From a virus: a stretch of 64,000 bases of DNA. This document shows positions 34,849 to 43,337 of this stretch, in pieces. Made by a program: the position numbers and the translations under genes. The stretch's first letter is position 1. The number at the start of each line of letters is the position of its first letter. A model generated the notes under the pieces. The model was not told the origin of the DNA, searched no databases, and saw only the letters and a program-made list of their open reading frames with translations. The stretch is taken from positions 1-64,000 of IMG/VR virus record IMGVR_UViG_3300022853_001508, one strand, 5' to 3'.

Positions 34849-37641
34849 TTAATAATGAGTTCTTATACCGAAAATATTAGTAATTCTGTGACCAAACCCA
34901 GAGCCACCCGCTTTTGTTTGGTCTATAGTTAATTCAGGAGCCGAACTGTCAAACCCAAACATAGCTTCTGTCGCATTTTCGCTTTCACCTAAAAGGCAAT
35001 ACATTCTGTTATCGCTTCTTTCCCCATTAAAGAATTCTCCAGCCCAATCATATAAACCCGCCGTTAGAAAAGCGCCCATAGGACCTATGGTCATCTCATT
35101 AACGCTGTAAGGTCTCCAGTTTGAAAATCCTGAATAAGAAAAGACTTTTAAATAATCAATCCAACTTTCCCAACTGGCCCCGTCTGATGTTGTTGTATTC
35201 ATGTTAAAAGCGCTTCCGCTAGTTATGTAATTTAAATACATGCCTACACCTGTAAAATGGTCAATAACATAGTTATTTATTGCTCCCGTGTAATTATGAC
35301 CATTAAAATCAACATGCGCCCACAAGCTAGAGGCGCTTGAATCACTTTTGTTTCCAAGACTATCTGTGAATCTAAACTTGTTGCCAAAAAAATTATTGTT
35401 TGACAAATAAGTCGGAGCAATAAGGTCAGTGCCATCTCCTATAGTTCCATGATAAGTTTCTCTAACGTCACTCTCGGTAGCAGTGTAACTTAGAGCAGCA
35501 GCAACAACTGTGCTAGCGGTAACTGCATTGAAATCATACGAACCATTTTTAGCATGCCACTCCGTATCGCCTGTTCGATAAACGGTCCCATCTATAAAAG
35601 GAGAGGGTCTTTGATAAATTATTTGAGTCCCACTCCCGCCTCCTGAAAAATTAGTATGAACTTGGTTATTATAGGCAAAAGTTGTCCCTGATTGGCCATC
35701 AGAATTTATAATGGAAAATTGAGGGATTTGTATTTGTCCGTTTAAAGGGTAAATGCTTGGCATGAAAGCTAAAGTTCCACCAGTAGAGTTCCTATAAACT
35801 ACATCTCCAATCGTATAAGCAGAAACTGCTGGCCACGTATCTACTGTTCCACCAGAAGAATTTAAAATGCTTATGTCTGATAATGGATAAGTCCCAAAAC
35901 TAGTATACCCAGTTACAAAGCTGCTATTTGAGTTTTCTACTGTAACTATTCCTGAAAAATTTGTATAAACAGTTCCAGACAAAACCGTATTAGCAGACAT
36001 CCCTGAAGAGTCGATTATGTCAATATTAGGGGCAGTCATTTCTAAATCATAATAGATGGGCAAAAATGACAAAGACGCTCCATCGCTATTAATCCATGAT
36101 ATATCATCTAAGAAAAAGCTGGAACCTCCACCAGAAATTGAGAATATCTGTTTAGGTCTGTTATTTGAAATTTTTAAATCTGAGACAACATATGCAAAGC
36201 TATCACCAGGACCAAGCGTAGTATCGAGTTTTAAAACTCCAGCAGAGTTTGATACAACACCTGTAGCAGCTGCTACGGTAAACACTCCGTTTGGAGCCAA
36301 GTTCGCAAGAGTTCCTCCTGAAAAATTAAATACTACACCCGCAGACAAACTTCTAGTCTGACCCTGTTCGGCGTCATTAAAAACTGTTCCACCAGTGTGA
36401 TTAAGAACTGTAACAGCCTCTAACGGGTATGAACTCGAAGGCCCTAGTGTTGCTACTGTTCCGCCTGATGACCATAAAATATTAACAGCTTCCACTGTAA
36501 ATCTTCCACTCGGCGCCAAGCTCGCAAGAGTTCCTCCTGAGTAATCGAAAACAGTAGAATCAGGAGCAAGGAACGCGCCTTGTGCCGTTACTGTCCCAAC
36601 TGTTCCACCAGTGGAATTAAATATTGTTGAATCTGTAATTGTTCCGCTTAGCCCGCCAGAAATTAAAGCTAGTGTACCACCTGTAGAATCTAATACAGTC
36701 GCATTAGCGCCTGCAGGCACAACATAAATTTCCCCTGGAGCCAGCGTTGCAAGAGTAGTCCCAGACACATTTAATACAGTCGATGCTGAGATTATGTAGC
36801 TCTGACCAGCTGCGACGGAAGATAATAAGAAATTATTGTAACTGTACACATTAACTGGGTCGCAGCTATTTCTAAATGGTCTAGCTGAGCTTTGACCGCC
36901 AAAAGTTTTTGCTACCCCCTGATTCTCAGAGCCGTCCTCACACATTTTAACGACAACCTTATTGATTGTGGTCTTTTTTTCGTGGTCAGATGGGTCAAAA
37001 AGTTTTCCATGCACCACAAGTGGAGCAGAAATCTGAAATACTCTTTCATCATCAATGCTTGATACCTGATTGTCTTCTGATGGTTCTCCTAGGATTGAAC
37101 GAATCTGATGACCATTAATATTCATATATCCTTGCCCATCTGAGAAGCCATCTCTGAGAATTTCTTGATAGAAAACGTTTACGTCTACCATGTAAGAGGT
37201 GACAAGTCGAATTTCATAGTCACAATCTACCCAAGTAGCTTGTCTAACCATATACTTGTCGTACCCCATTAAGGTTCCATCAAAAGTCCTAGGTCTTGTG
37301 AACCCAAATTTTTTCATCCATGGAATAGTTCTTCTGTTGGGTGATGTACCCTGCTTAATTCCTTTTCTAGATACTGCTATAAACGGTCTTTGAATTTCTT
37401 CTCCGTTTTCATTAGTCAAGCTTTCCCAGTAATTCTTTCGCTGAGCAAACAACTCTTGATTAAGCCAAATAATAGGGACGCGACGTTGACGACCACTCTG
37501 GTCCATCATCGTGATGTTGAGACCTTCAAAAAAGTTTTTTACACCAAGGTCAATATCCTCTAACTCAATTTTCTGAGGCAGGAAGTTATGGTTCTCGTGC
37601 TGACTATCTAAGTTGTCTCCAATATTGTCCAGAATTGACAT
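34849..37641 (-). CDS. large structural protein with 25-30-residue repeats and a lectin-like end
   Basis: 930 aa in three parts. Residues 1-260 are a globular domain (QRRVPIIWLNQELFAQRKNY, then FIAVSRKGIKQGTSPNRRTI), which resembles N-terminal domains of T4-like virion proteins. Residues about 275-640 hold many copies of a 25-30 residue unit, [ST]-x-G-G-T-[VL]-x-x-L-A-P-x-G-x-[FY]-x-V-x-x-x-x-[IV], broken by more diverged copies. The last about 170 residues, with SYSGFSNWRPYSVNEMTIGP and WAGEFFNGERSDN, look like the Lcl_C/DUF1566 domain, often a C-type-lectin-like binding end. Probably a tail or neck fibre. It starts the unit with a late-type promoter. Confidence 0.7.
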   Translation of the reverse strand: MSILDNIGDNLDSQHENHNFLPQKIELEDIDLGVKNFFEGLNITMMDQSGRQRRVPIIWLNQELFAQRKNYWESLTNENGEEIQRPFIAVSRKGIKQGTSPNRRTIPWMKKFGFTRPRTFDGTLMGYDKYMVRQATWVDCDYEIRLVTSYMVDVNVFYQEILRDGFSDGQGYMNINGHQIRSILGEPSEDNQVSSIDDERVFQISAPLVVHGKLFDPSDHEKKTTINKVVVKMCEDGSENQGVAKTFGGQSSARPFRNSCDPVNVYSYNNFLLSSVAAGQSYIISASTVLNVSGTTLATLAPGEIYVVPAGANATVLDSTGGTLALISGGLSGTITDSTIFNSTGGTVGTVTAQGAFLAPDSTVFDYSGGTLASLAPSGRFTVEAVNILWSSGGTVATLGPSSSYPLEAVTVLNHTGGTVFNDAEQGQTRSLSAGVVFNFSGGTLANLAPNGVFTVAAATGVVSNSAGVLKLDTTLGPGDSFAYVVSDLKISNNRPKQIFSISGGGSSFFLDDISWINSDGASLSFLPIYYDLEMTAPNIDIIDSSGMSANTVLSGTVYTNFSGIVTVENSNSSFVTGYTSFGTYPLSDISILNSSGGTVDTWPAVSAYTIGDVVYRNSTGGTLAFMPSIYPLNGQIQIPQFSIINSDGQSGTTFAYNNQVHTNFSGGGSGTQIIYQRPSPFIDGTVYRTGDTEWHAKNGSYDFNAVTASTVVAAALSYTATESDVRETYHGTIGDGTDLIAPTYLSNNNFFGNKFRFTDSLGNKSDSSASSLWAHVDFNGHNYTGAINNYVIDHFTGVGMYLNYITSGSAFNMNTTTSDGASWESWIDYLKVFSYSGFSNWRPYSVNEMTIGPMGAFLTAGLYDWAGEFFNGERSDNRMYCLLGESENATEAMFGFDSSAPELTIDQTKAGGSGFGHRITNIFGIRTHY

Positions 37642-37650
37642 CTACAAAGT

Positions 37651-37668
37651 GTTTCTTGTAAATAGGTT
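37651..37668 (-). promoter_or_regulatory. late-type promoter motif
   Basis: Gene-strand AACCTATTTACAAGAAAC, ending 9 nt before ATG 37641. Confidence 0.65.
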
Positions 37669-37732
37669 GCGAAAAGAAAGCGGATGTGCGTTATAACTCA
37701 AAAAAAAGGATTATATATTGAATCAATATTAA

Positions 37733-38092
37733 TTATTTGTAAGAGTCTTTCTTCTGAAACCCTTCGGCAATCATTAAGTCAGTATAACTGCTTCCGTCTT
37801 CCATAAACACCTCGGCTACGTATCGATACTTCCCTTTTTTTGCAGACCTCAACACTACTTTTTTTCCTTCCAGCAATTCTTTAGCTCTAGCCTTAGCTGC
37901 TTCACCATGAGCTTCTTCCGCCTCTGTTTTAGGTCTCCAGGTTTCAGGAGTGTCAAAATAAGCTTCGTCATCTTTGATTCTAAACCTGATTCTGTTTGTT
38001 GTGTTAAACCCTAAATCAACCAAGCAGTCAATCGTGTCTCCGTCTACTACGTTTTCAACCGTAGCGTTGTATATGTATTCTGGCACCTTCAT
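37733..38092 (-). CDS. thermonuclease (staphylococcal-nuclease fold)
   Basis: 119 aa. VVDGDTIDCLVDLGF (about residues 15-29), the RIRFRI strand and DTPET at 47-51 are the SNase core, supplying the calcium-binding Asp residues and catalytic Arg and Glu. LMIAEGF near the end matches the usual N-x-x-L-V-x-x-G-x-A position. Family enzymes cleave DNA and RNA. No signal peptide, so it acts in the cytoplasm or virion. Its ATG overlaps the stop of the upstream connector-like gene. A host DNA-degrading role is possible. Confidence 0.85.
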   Translation of the reverse strand: MKVPEYIYNATVENVVDGDTIDCLVDLGFNTTNRIRFRIKDDEAYFDTPETWRPKTEAEEAHGEAAKARAKELLEGKKVVLRSAKKGKYRYVAEVFMEDGSSYTDLMIAEGFQKKDSYK

Positions 38093-38661
38093 TATCTAGC
38101 GTTAAATTGGTCTTCATCGACTTCTTTTGCTTTTATGGTGATGTAGAATCTTCTATCACCAGCCCAAGAGTTTTGGTTGTTTATTTGAGCGTACCCATCC
38201 TCATGAATTTTGAAAAACTGACCTTTAAATTCCAGGTAGTCCCCCACTTTTAAATCCATAACGACATCTTGGTCATTCTCTAGAACAACTAAACCAAGTT
38301 CTTGTAAGTGTTCAAGGTATAAATGAGCTTCCATTGTGGCATGACCACGTTTAATTGGTCCCCCATCAATATGCATCGTTGTATCCTCGGATTGAGTATT
38401 TATCCGTCCGAACACCTCAACAGACTCTTTATAAACTTTATGTTTGGTTTCACCATAAAGAGGGTGAACAGAGGTTTGCTGCAGGTCTATCCTGTAGAGC
38501 AAGAAACTCTCCTGCAACCATCCCTCTGTGATTTCGCGACCTAAAGAAGAAAACAACTCTGCCTCTTCCTTTCCAAAAAACATTCTTACACCTTTCTGGG
38601 TAGAATTATGGTCCTCTACTTCTTGAGGTTTTCTTCCAATATCGTTTAAATCGTCGCTCAT
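38092..38661 (-). CDS. probable head-tail connector or neck protein, 189 aa
   Basis: MSDDLNDIGRKPQEVEDHNS start; mostly strands, with YLEFKGQFFKIHEDGYAQIN and a conserved-looking end RRFYITIKAKEVDEDQFNA. Between a gp13-like gene (39162-40340) and the tail genes, the T4 order would put gp14 or another neck protein here. No diagnostic motif is seen, so the call rests on size, beta content and position. Overlaps both neighbours by 1-4 nt. Confidence 0.45.
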   Translation of the reverse strand: MSDDLNDIGRKPQEVEDHNSTQKGVRMFFGKEEAELFSSLGREITEGWLQESFLLYRIDLQQTSVHPLYGETKHKVYKESVEVFGRINTQSEDTTMHIDGGPIKRGHATMEAHLYLEHLQELGLVVLENDQDVVMDLKVGDYLEFKGQFFKIHEDGYAQINNQNSWAGDRRFYITIKAKEVDEDQFNAR

Positions 38662-39092
38662 TTCTTATTATAGTTTTCCTTTGTTTTCTTTTTATGACAC
38701 ACAGTGCACAGGGTTTGAAAGTTATCTAGTGTGCATCCGCCACCACCATGTCTAACCTCAATGATATGGTCTGCTTGCCACACATCAGCTGGCTCGTTAC
38801 ATTCGGCGCAAACGTCCTTGTCTCGTTTCTGTATTTCCTCTCGGATAACCTTAGTGTCACCTTTGATTATCTTAAACTCTTTAACGACCTTGTTTGTACA
38901 TTTTGTGCTTGCCCACCGTTTCTGTCTCCCTGATAGCTCTTGTCCGCATCCGCAGTCACAAAAACCGTCTTTTTTTGCAGGGTACAAATGATGAACTCGA
39001 AGCTGAGTCTGATAGCGTTTGAATTTATCAATCTCTACTATTTCTTTACTCTTCCTGCTCGCCCTCCTGCGGCCCTTCTTTCTTTTTGCCAT
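38658..39092 (-). CDS. HNH endonuclease
   Basis: 144 aa from ATG 39092 (MAKRKKGRRRASRKSKEIVE); the frame is open further upstream but lacks a good start. N-terminal region very basic. CDCGCGQ and a C-terminal CAECNEP zinc pair lead into WQADHIIEVRHGGGGCTLDN with CTVCH after it, the complete HNH motif. Free-standing HNH proteins in phages are homing nucleases or packaging-linked nickases. Position within the neck-gene cluster favours homing, but cofactor-type HNH proteins near terminase genes also exist. Confidence 0.85.
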   Translation of the reverse strand: MAKRKKGRRRASRKSKEIVEIDKFKRYQTQLRVHHLYPAKKDGFCDCGCGQELSGRQKRWASTKCTNKVVKEFKIIKGDTKVIREEIQKRDKDVCAECNEPADVWQADHIIEVRHGGGGCTLDNFQTLCTVCHKKKTKENYNKK

Positions 39093-39161
39093 TAACTTTT
39101 TCCTTCTCTGATGCTTTAAGGATACTATCCGCAATCCACCTGCTGTATTCCCCTGGCTCCA

Positions 39162-40340
39162 TTAGTATATCCAGATATCAAGCGGTCCGAAACTTTGAGA
39201 TTTGTTGAGATTTTCTTGAATCGATGCCCTGTCTTCCATAATCTTTCGGAAGGAGAGTCTTTCGAGTTCATCCTCTAGTTTTTTATATAACCTATCCATC
39301 TCACGATTGGATATGTCAAGCAGTGTATTTGAGTTTAATCGGAGCTCCGCGTCTGGGATAGGCAATTGTCCGTCAAACTTTCCTCGAATCATTGGCCCAA
39401 GTGTTCTTGCGGCCAAAGCGAACGTATAATCCAGAACCCACTTCTTTGACTTGTCGTTTAATTGGTCATAATTTAGATTATGGAATCCTGCATCAGCAAA
39501 AGAACTAACAAGCCCGTTTCCTTGTTCAGTGCTTGTCGATGCAGTGTAACCAGGGTTTGCTGAAGTTCCAGAATATTCTGGGTTTCCATTTCCTGAAGTC
39601 CTATCGTAGTATCTATAGTAACATGTTCCTGGTGTTCCAGCACCACCTCCAATACCAACACTAGACCCAGCGGTCGATGTGTTTCTTGGAATTGGATATA
39701 GTCGTACTCGTTTTGTTCCATCTGGCCCTGGGTGTATACTGTACGAGTATTCGTGCCCACGAACCCTGTTCCTCATTTCCGCAGCCTGCGCAGTCATGAT
39801 AGTGTCAAACACAGGCATTACGTGATACATTGAATGTCCAGCGAAAGATGCGCCGAATTCTGAAAATGCAATATTAGTATTAGCGAACGGGTCAAGACCA
39901 AACAAATTGATAAACGACGGAGTAAACCAAAGAATCTCGATAACTTCTCGATTCGCTTGTATAAGGTAGTCTTGAGTTCCCCCAGTAAGCTCTATAACCC
40001 CTGTTTTAAGCTCTCTATTTCCATTAGCACCTAATCCAATCTGTTCACCAATAGAAGATGCCCAAGAGCGTTCAAAATACTGCGTGTTTGCTACATATTT
40101 TAATGTCAAATCAATTTCACTAGGTACACCTAAAATTTCAGCAAGCTGATTTTGAAGAAACCAGTCTGCAACGTGTACAGAATATTCTTCAATACTATGA
40201 CATACCATCGCTTCAAATTGCTCATCACGAAGTTCAACCTTAACAACAGGCGCACCCAGCAACATCTTAATCCTGTTGTATATTCTACTCTTTTCTGATG
40301 ATGTGACCCCTGTTAGGCAGCCGATTATTGATGCGCTCAT
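39162..40340 (-). CDS. probable neck protein (gp13-like candidate)
   Basis: 392 aa. MSASIIGCLTGVTSSEKSRI start. The N-terminal 90 residues are helical with a pattern (YNRIKMLLGAPVVKVELRDE, then IEEYSVHVADWFLQ) common to neck/connector proteins of T4-like phages. A Gly/Ser/Thr-rich insert sits at about residues 225-275. The C-terminus is a long helix pair (REMDRLYKKLEDELERLSFR). It has no specific catalytic motif. In T4 gp13 and gp14 close the filled head. Assigned by position and architecture. Confidence 0.45.
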   Translation of the reverse strand: MSASIIGCLTGVTSSEKSRIYNRIKMLLGAPVVKVELRDEQFEAMVCHSIEEYSVHVADWFLQNQLAEILGVPSEIDLTLKYVANTQYFERSWASSIGEQIGLGANGNRELKTGVIELTGGTQDYLIQANREVIEILWFTPSFINLFGLDPFANTNIAFSEFGASFAGHSMYHVMPVFDTIMTAQAAEMRNRVRGHEYSYSIHPGPDGTKRVRLYPIPRNTSTAGSSVGIGGGAGTPGTCYYRYYDRTSGNGNPEYSGTSANPGYTASTSTEQGNGLVSSFADAGFHNLNYDQLNDKSKKWVLDYTFALAARTLGPMIRGKFDGQLPIPDAELRLNSNTLLDISNREMDRLYKKLEDELERLSFRKIMEDRASIQENLNKSQSFGPLDIWIY

Positions 40341-40350
40341 TTGTTTTTTA

Positions 40351-40629
40351 TTATCCTAGTAATCTATTTCCTCTATTTGCTAGTGCCCTAAAGCCAACAA
40401 AAGCTCCTGAACCAACATTAACACTGCTACATAGAACATTCACATACTGTCCAGCAGCTAAAGTCACAGTTAAATTTCCTCCTCCGAGTGCTACAATTGT
40501 TACAGCGCCCCCTGATGTGCAGTATACTTGGTGCACAGTAGATGCGGAGACGCCATCTCCGCAGATGTGCTTCCCATTTGCCCCTGAAGCAAAAGGGACT
40601 ATTGTGTAATTTGCGTTGTGTTGTGCCAT
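40351..40629 (-). CDS. small beta-rich virion protein, 92 aa
   Basis: MAQHNANYTIVPFASGANGK start; Gly/Ala/Val/Thr-rich strands with VTIVALGGGNLTVTLAAGQY typical of a small beta-barrel or trimeric spike/decoration domain. Ends 10 nt before the neck-like gene, with its own late-type promoter. Family not recognised. Confidence 0.55.
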   Translation of the reverse strand: MAQHNANYTIVPFASGANGKHICGDGVSASTVHQVYCTSGGAVTIVALGGGNLTVTLAAGQYVNVLCSSVNVGSGAFVGFRALANRGNRLLG

Positions 40630-40638
40630 TTTATAAGT

Positions 40639-40655
40639 CTTTCTATTAAATAGGT
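40639..40655 (-). promoter_or_regulatory. late-type promoter motif
   Basis: Gene-strand ACCTATTTAATAGAAAG, 9 nt before ATG 40629; divergent from the plus-strand copy at 40697. Confidence 0.6.
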
Positions 40656-40696
40656 TGAAAATAAGCTTCTACAGAGGGTTTGCGTTAGCAAAACCT

Positions 40697-40709
40697 GACC
40701 TATTTATGG
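40697..40709 (+). promoter_or_regulatory. late-type promoter motif overlapping a start
   Basis: GACCTATTTATGG on the plus strand. The motif's ATG is the first candidate start of the next gene, so if it is used as a promoter the real start is further downstream, or translation comes from an upstream transcript. Confidence 0.4.
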
Positions 40710-41353
40710 ACATGGTGCATTTCGAGAGAAAAGATTTTAATAATAAATCTAAGCGGGAAAAAAAGGATTTTATAGACAATCTCCTAGAAAAGGGCATTCG
40801 TTTGAATAAAGACGAAACTGTTGCAGCTACGAAAGCGCAAAAAAAGTGCTATATTAATGTTTTAATTGCACAAATAAAAGAGCTTGAACGCCACGAAATT
40901 GAAGCTGCTACTCATTCTCAAATGGAGAAATACATCGAAAAAAAGCGGTGGGTATCTATAGCTGAGTTCGGTCAATTGCCTTTCAACCTAAAAAAACTGT
41001 ATATTGATGTGGTTTTGTCAAAAAAAACAGGACTTTCTGATGCTGAGTTTGATGCAGCTCCTCATAAATTAAAAAAATACTATTGCAATAAAACGCTAGA
41101 ACTTGGGCGTGAAATGGGTCCTAAAATGTTTTCTTTCTTATCTAAAAAAGACCAATGTACATACATTGATATGACTTTAGCTGACGGAAGAAAGTTAACA
41201 ATAGAGTATGAGATTTTTATGAAAGTCCCAGCAAAGCTTCATTACAAGAAGGCCGTGCAGGCTCATCCTTTTATTTGGGAAACCCAAATTAGAAATCAAA
41301 TTAGAAAAATACTATTGGAGGCTGGTAAAAAAAATACCCTTGCTGGAAGCTAG
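40706..41353 (+). CDS. helical-repeat protein, about 215 aa
   Basis: Start at ATG 40706 (MDMVHFERKDFNNKSKREKK) or 40712; a TTG at 40655 would add 17 residues. The protein is built of seven degenerate units of about 27 residues with pattern x-x-x-E-F-x-x-x-P-x-x-L-K-K-x-Y-I-[DN]-x-x-L-x-x-x-[RK], for example SDAEFDAAPHKLKKYYCNKT and SIAEFGQLPFNLKKLYIDVV. Helix-pair repeats of this kind usually bind proteins. No family recognised. Confidence 0.6.
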   Translation: MDMVHFERKDFNNKSKREKKDFIDNLLEKGIRLNKDETVAATKAQKKCYINVLIAQIKELERHEIEAATHSQMEKYIEKKRWVSIAEFGQLPFNLKKLYIDVVLSKKTGLSDAEFDAAPHKLKKYYCNKTLELGREMGPKMFSFLSKKDQCTYIDMTLADGRKLTIEYEIFMKVPAKLHYKKAVQAHPFIWETQIRNQIRKILLEAGKKNTLAGS

Positions 41354-41434
41354 CAAAAATATTACTGAGTTGCTAAGAAATGTAATGTAAGTTATTCCAA
41401 CATTGGAAATGATTATAATTGTAAAATAAAAAAT

Positions 41435-41815
41435 ATGGAAAAAGCAACATATATACTGAACCAAGACGATACAAATGCAATCCAGGAGGCAGTTGAAACT
41501 TATGTATATGACAGTCCGTGGCAAAAAACAGTACTCAAAGTTTACAAAAAAACCCTAGCAAAAAACTGGGTCAAAGCAGTTTTTATTTTGATTTGGCTAA
41601 TTGACAGCATTCTTTATATGAGCGGTAAATCTGGAGGGTGGGGATTATGGGTTTCTATAACTTATTTTGTGAGCCTATTTTTTGCTCTACTAGTAAGTCA
41701 TTTAGTTCAAGGCTTTAGATGGAGAGCTGCTTATAGAGATTTTAAAAGAAACACTGAAATTTTTCACATTCCCTTAATAGACTTCAGAATCATGGGTCGT
41801 CGCTTTATAAAGTGA
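41435..41815 (+). CDS. membrane protein with two transmembrane helices, 126 aa
   Basis: MEKATYILNQDDTNAIQEAV start. Hydrophobic helices at about residues 48-66 (VKAVFILIWLIDSILYMS) and 74-93 (WVSITYFVSLFFALLVSHLV) flanked by basic residues; the N-terminal 45 residues and the C-terminal basic tail would both be cytoplasmic. Size and topology would allow a holin, but no lysis gene is adjacent. Function unknown. Confidence 0.55.
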   Translation: MEKATYILNQDDTNAIQEAVETYVYDSPWQKTVLKVYKKTLAKNWVKAVFILIWLIDSILYMSGKSGGWGLWVSITYFVSLFFALLVSHLVQGFRWRAAYRDFKRNTEIFHIPLIDFRIMGRRFIK

Positions 41816-41895
41816 AACTTTATATGGTTAAAATCGTAATAATTCTGCGTATTGTAATATTTTATCTATATACTTGCAACTGACTTCAAAAGACA
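41816..41895. other. 80-bp gap, probable promoter of the asnS leader
   Basis: AT-rich. TATACTTG at 41869-41876 resembles the Bacteroidetes -7 element TAnnTTTG with one mismatch. Nothing else seen. Confidence 0.35.
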
Positions 41896-41973
41896 ATGAC
41901 AACATTTTCTCTAAATAACAATTTTAATAACATCGCCAATCGGCTGATGAATAAGGTTGTTATGTCCAATTAA
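41896..41973 (+). CDS. asparagine-rich leader peptide of asnS, 25 aa
   Basis: MTTFSLNNNFNNIANRLMNK then VVMSN: eight Asn in 25 residues, six of them at positions 7-15. It lies between a possible promoter and an intrinsic terminator directly in front of asnS. This is the arrangement of leader peptides in transcription attenuation (as in trp, his and some aminoacyl-tRNA synthetase operons). Shortage of charged tRNA-Asn would stall the ribosome at the Asn codons. Confidence 0.6.
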   Translation: MTTFSLNNNFNNIANRLMNKVVMSN

Positions 41974-42023
41974 GGGATAGAAAAACATCGATATTCAAAA
42001 GCCGCTACTAAGCGGTTTTTTTT
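41931..42023 (+). promoter_or_regulatory. predicted attenuator of asnS
   Basis: Four segments can be drawn. 1: CATCGCC at 41931-41937. 2: CGGCTGATG at 41941-41949. 3: AGCCG at 42000-42004. 4: AGCGG at 42011-42015. 1 pairs with 2 (CATCGCC/GGCTGATG with one bulge), CGGCT of 2 pairs with AGCCG of 3, and 3 pairs with 4 in the terminator. A ribosome stalled on the Asn codons covers 1 and would leave 2 free to pair with 3, preventing termination. Confidence 0.5.
41997..42023 (+). terminator. intrinsic terminator in front of asnS
   Basis: AAAAGCCGCT, loop ACTA, AGCGGTTTT and further T to 42023: ten-pair stem (one wobble) with an eight-T run. It stands 27 nt before the asnS ATG, so it must be passed by readthrough. 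Confidence 0.85.
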
Positions 42024-42050
42024 GTGCCCAAACTTTTTTAAAATAAACAA

Positions 42051-43247
42051 ATGAAAACAAGACAAGGATGGATTCGTTCCGTGCGTAAATCCAAAGCATT
42101 AACATTCTTAGCCGTCACGGACGGGCAAGAGGAATTTCAAGTAACAATAAAACACTCAGACTGCGAAGTCTCCCTAGGGTTATCTGCTGGAGCGTCTATT
42201 CAAATGCAGGGTGAAGATGGGAGAACCCCCAGGGGAGATTATGAATTCAAAGCAACTTCAATTGAGGTTCTTGGCGAGTCTGGAGAAGATTACCCAGTTC
42301 AGCCTAAATTTCACTCTTCAAGCTTTCTTAGAACGATTCCTCAGACACGAGGGCGAGACCGACGCATGTGCGCTATTATGCACGCACGAAGCGAAACAAG
42401 CTTTGCATTACACTCGTTTATGCATGAGGAGTCAGTATCTCAATATCACACACCGATTATGACCAGCTCAGATTGTGAGGGTGCTGGAGAACAGTTTTCA
42501 GCCGAATCAGAATGGCTCAAACGACATTTAACGGTTTCGGGTCAGCTTCATGGAGAAGTTGGTATGATGGCGTTGGGGAAAATCTACACTTTTGGTCCAT
42601 GTTTTCGAGCTGAAAAATCATCAACCAGAAAGCATTTGTCTGAGTTCTGGATGATTGAACCTGAGCTGGCTCATTATGACTTAGAGCAAATAATGGATTT
42701 TGCCGAGTCTATGCTGAGAATGACAATTGCCAAAGTGGCTGTTTCACTTGGTAAAAGTGGCCATCAAAAAGAGTTGGGAGTAACCTTGGAATCACTTAAA
42801 TCTGAGGTTGGTGCCAGGTATTCTCGAATAACATATCAAGAAGTATGTGATGAGTTTGGTTTGTCATATGGAGAAGATGTAGGAACTGAACTAGAGCGTG
42901 AAATAGTTGCGCACCACAAAGGCCCTGTGTTTATCACTCACTGGCCACAGGACCTCAAACCATTTTATATGAAGAGAGAAGGTGGAAAGGCAATTTGTTT
43001 TGACCTGGTGTTCCCAGAAGTTGGAGAGTTGATTGGAGGCTCTGTTCGAGAAGAGGACCACGATACGCTAAAAACTCAAATGGAAGAAGCTGGCGTGGAT
43101 TCAAAATCTATGCAATGGTATCTAGACACTCGTAAATGGGGGACGGTTCCACATGCTGGGTTCGGAATGGGATTTGAGCGCCTGGTTATGTTCTTGACGA
43201 AAGCGGAGAAGATTCACGATGTGATTCCTTTTCCCGTTAGTTACTAA
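42051..43247 (+). CDS. asnS: asparaginyl-tRNA synthetase
   Basis: 398 aa, slightly shorter than bacterial AsnRS (about 430-470). N-terminal OB-fold anticodon-binding domain (WIRSVRKSKALTFLAVTDG). Class II motif 1 region HTPIMTSSDCEGAGEQF, motif 2 FRAEKSSTRKHLSEFWMIEP (about 185-204) and motif 3 GFGMGFERLVMF (370-381) are intact. GGSVREE and RKWGTVPHAGFG are the AsnRS rather than AspRS forms. The N-terminal domain is short. It should charge tRNA-Asn during infection. Expression is probably attenuated through the Asn-rich leader upstream. No tRNA gene is seen nearby. Confidence 0.92.
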   Translation: MKTRQGWIRSVRKSKALTFLAVTDGQEEFQVTIKHSDCEVSLGLSAGASIQMQGEDGRTPRGDYEFKATSIEVLGESGEDYPVQPKFHSSSFLRTIPQTRGRDRRMCAIMHARSETSFALHSFMHEESVSQYHTPIMTSSDCEGAGEQFSAESEWLKRHLTVSGQLHGEVGMMALGKIYTFGPCFRAEKSSTRKHLSEFWMIEPELAHYDLEQIMDFAESMLRMTIAKVAVSLGKSGHQKELGVTLESLKSEVGARYSRITYQEVCDEFGLSYGEDVGTELEREIVAHHKGPVFITHWPQDLKPFYMKREGGKAICFDLVFPEVGELIGGSVREEDHDTLKTQMEEAGVDSKSMQWYLDTRKWGTVPHAGFGMGFERLVMFLTKAEKIHDVIPFPVSY

Positions 43248-43268
43248 TGTAACCCTTATTGAAAATTA

Positions 43269-43279
43269 ACGTATATTTT
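43269..43279 (+). promoter_or_regulatory. candidate second-class promoter before paralog array
   Basis: ACGTATATTTT, 55 nt before the first array ATG; no late-type motif is present there. Confidence 0.4.
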
Positions 43280-43295
43280 TTCATAAACACAGCGA

Positions 43296-43337
43296 TGTTT
43301 GGATTGGACCAATACAATAATACTTAAATTGGTATGA
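43296..43337 (+). pseudogene. 3' remnant of a paralog unit at array start
   Basis: The frame ending TGA at 43337 encodes LDWTNTIILKLV, the conserved C-terminus of the array proteins, directly before unit 1 with the usual ATGA overlap. Upstream sequence does not match a unit, so an older copy was cut at about 43300. Confidence 0.75.
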
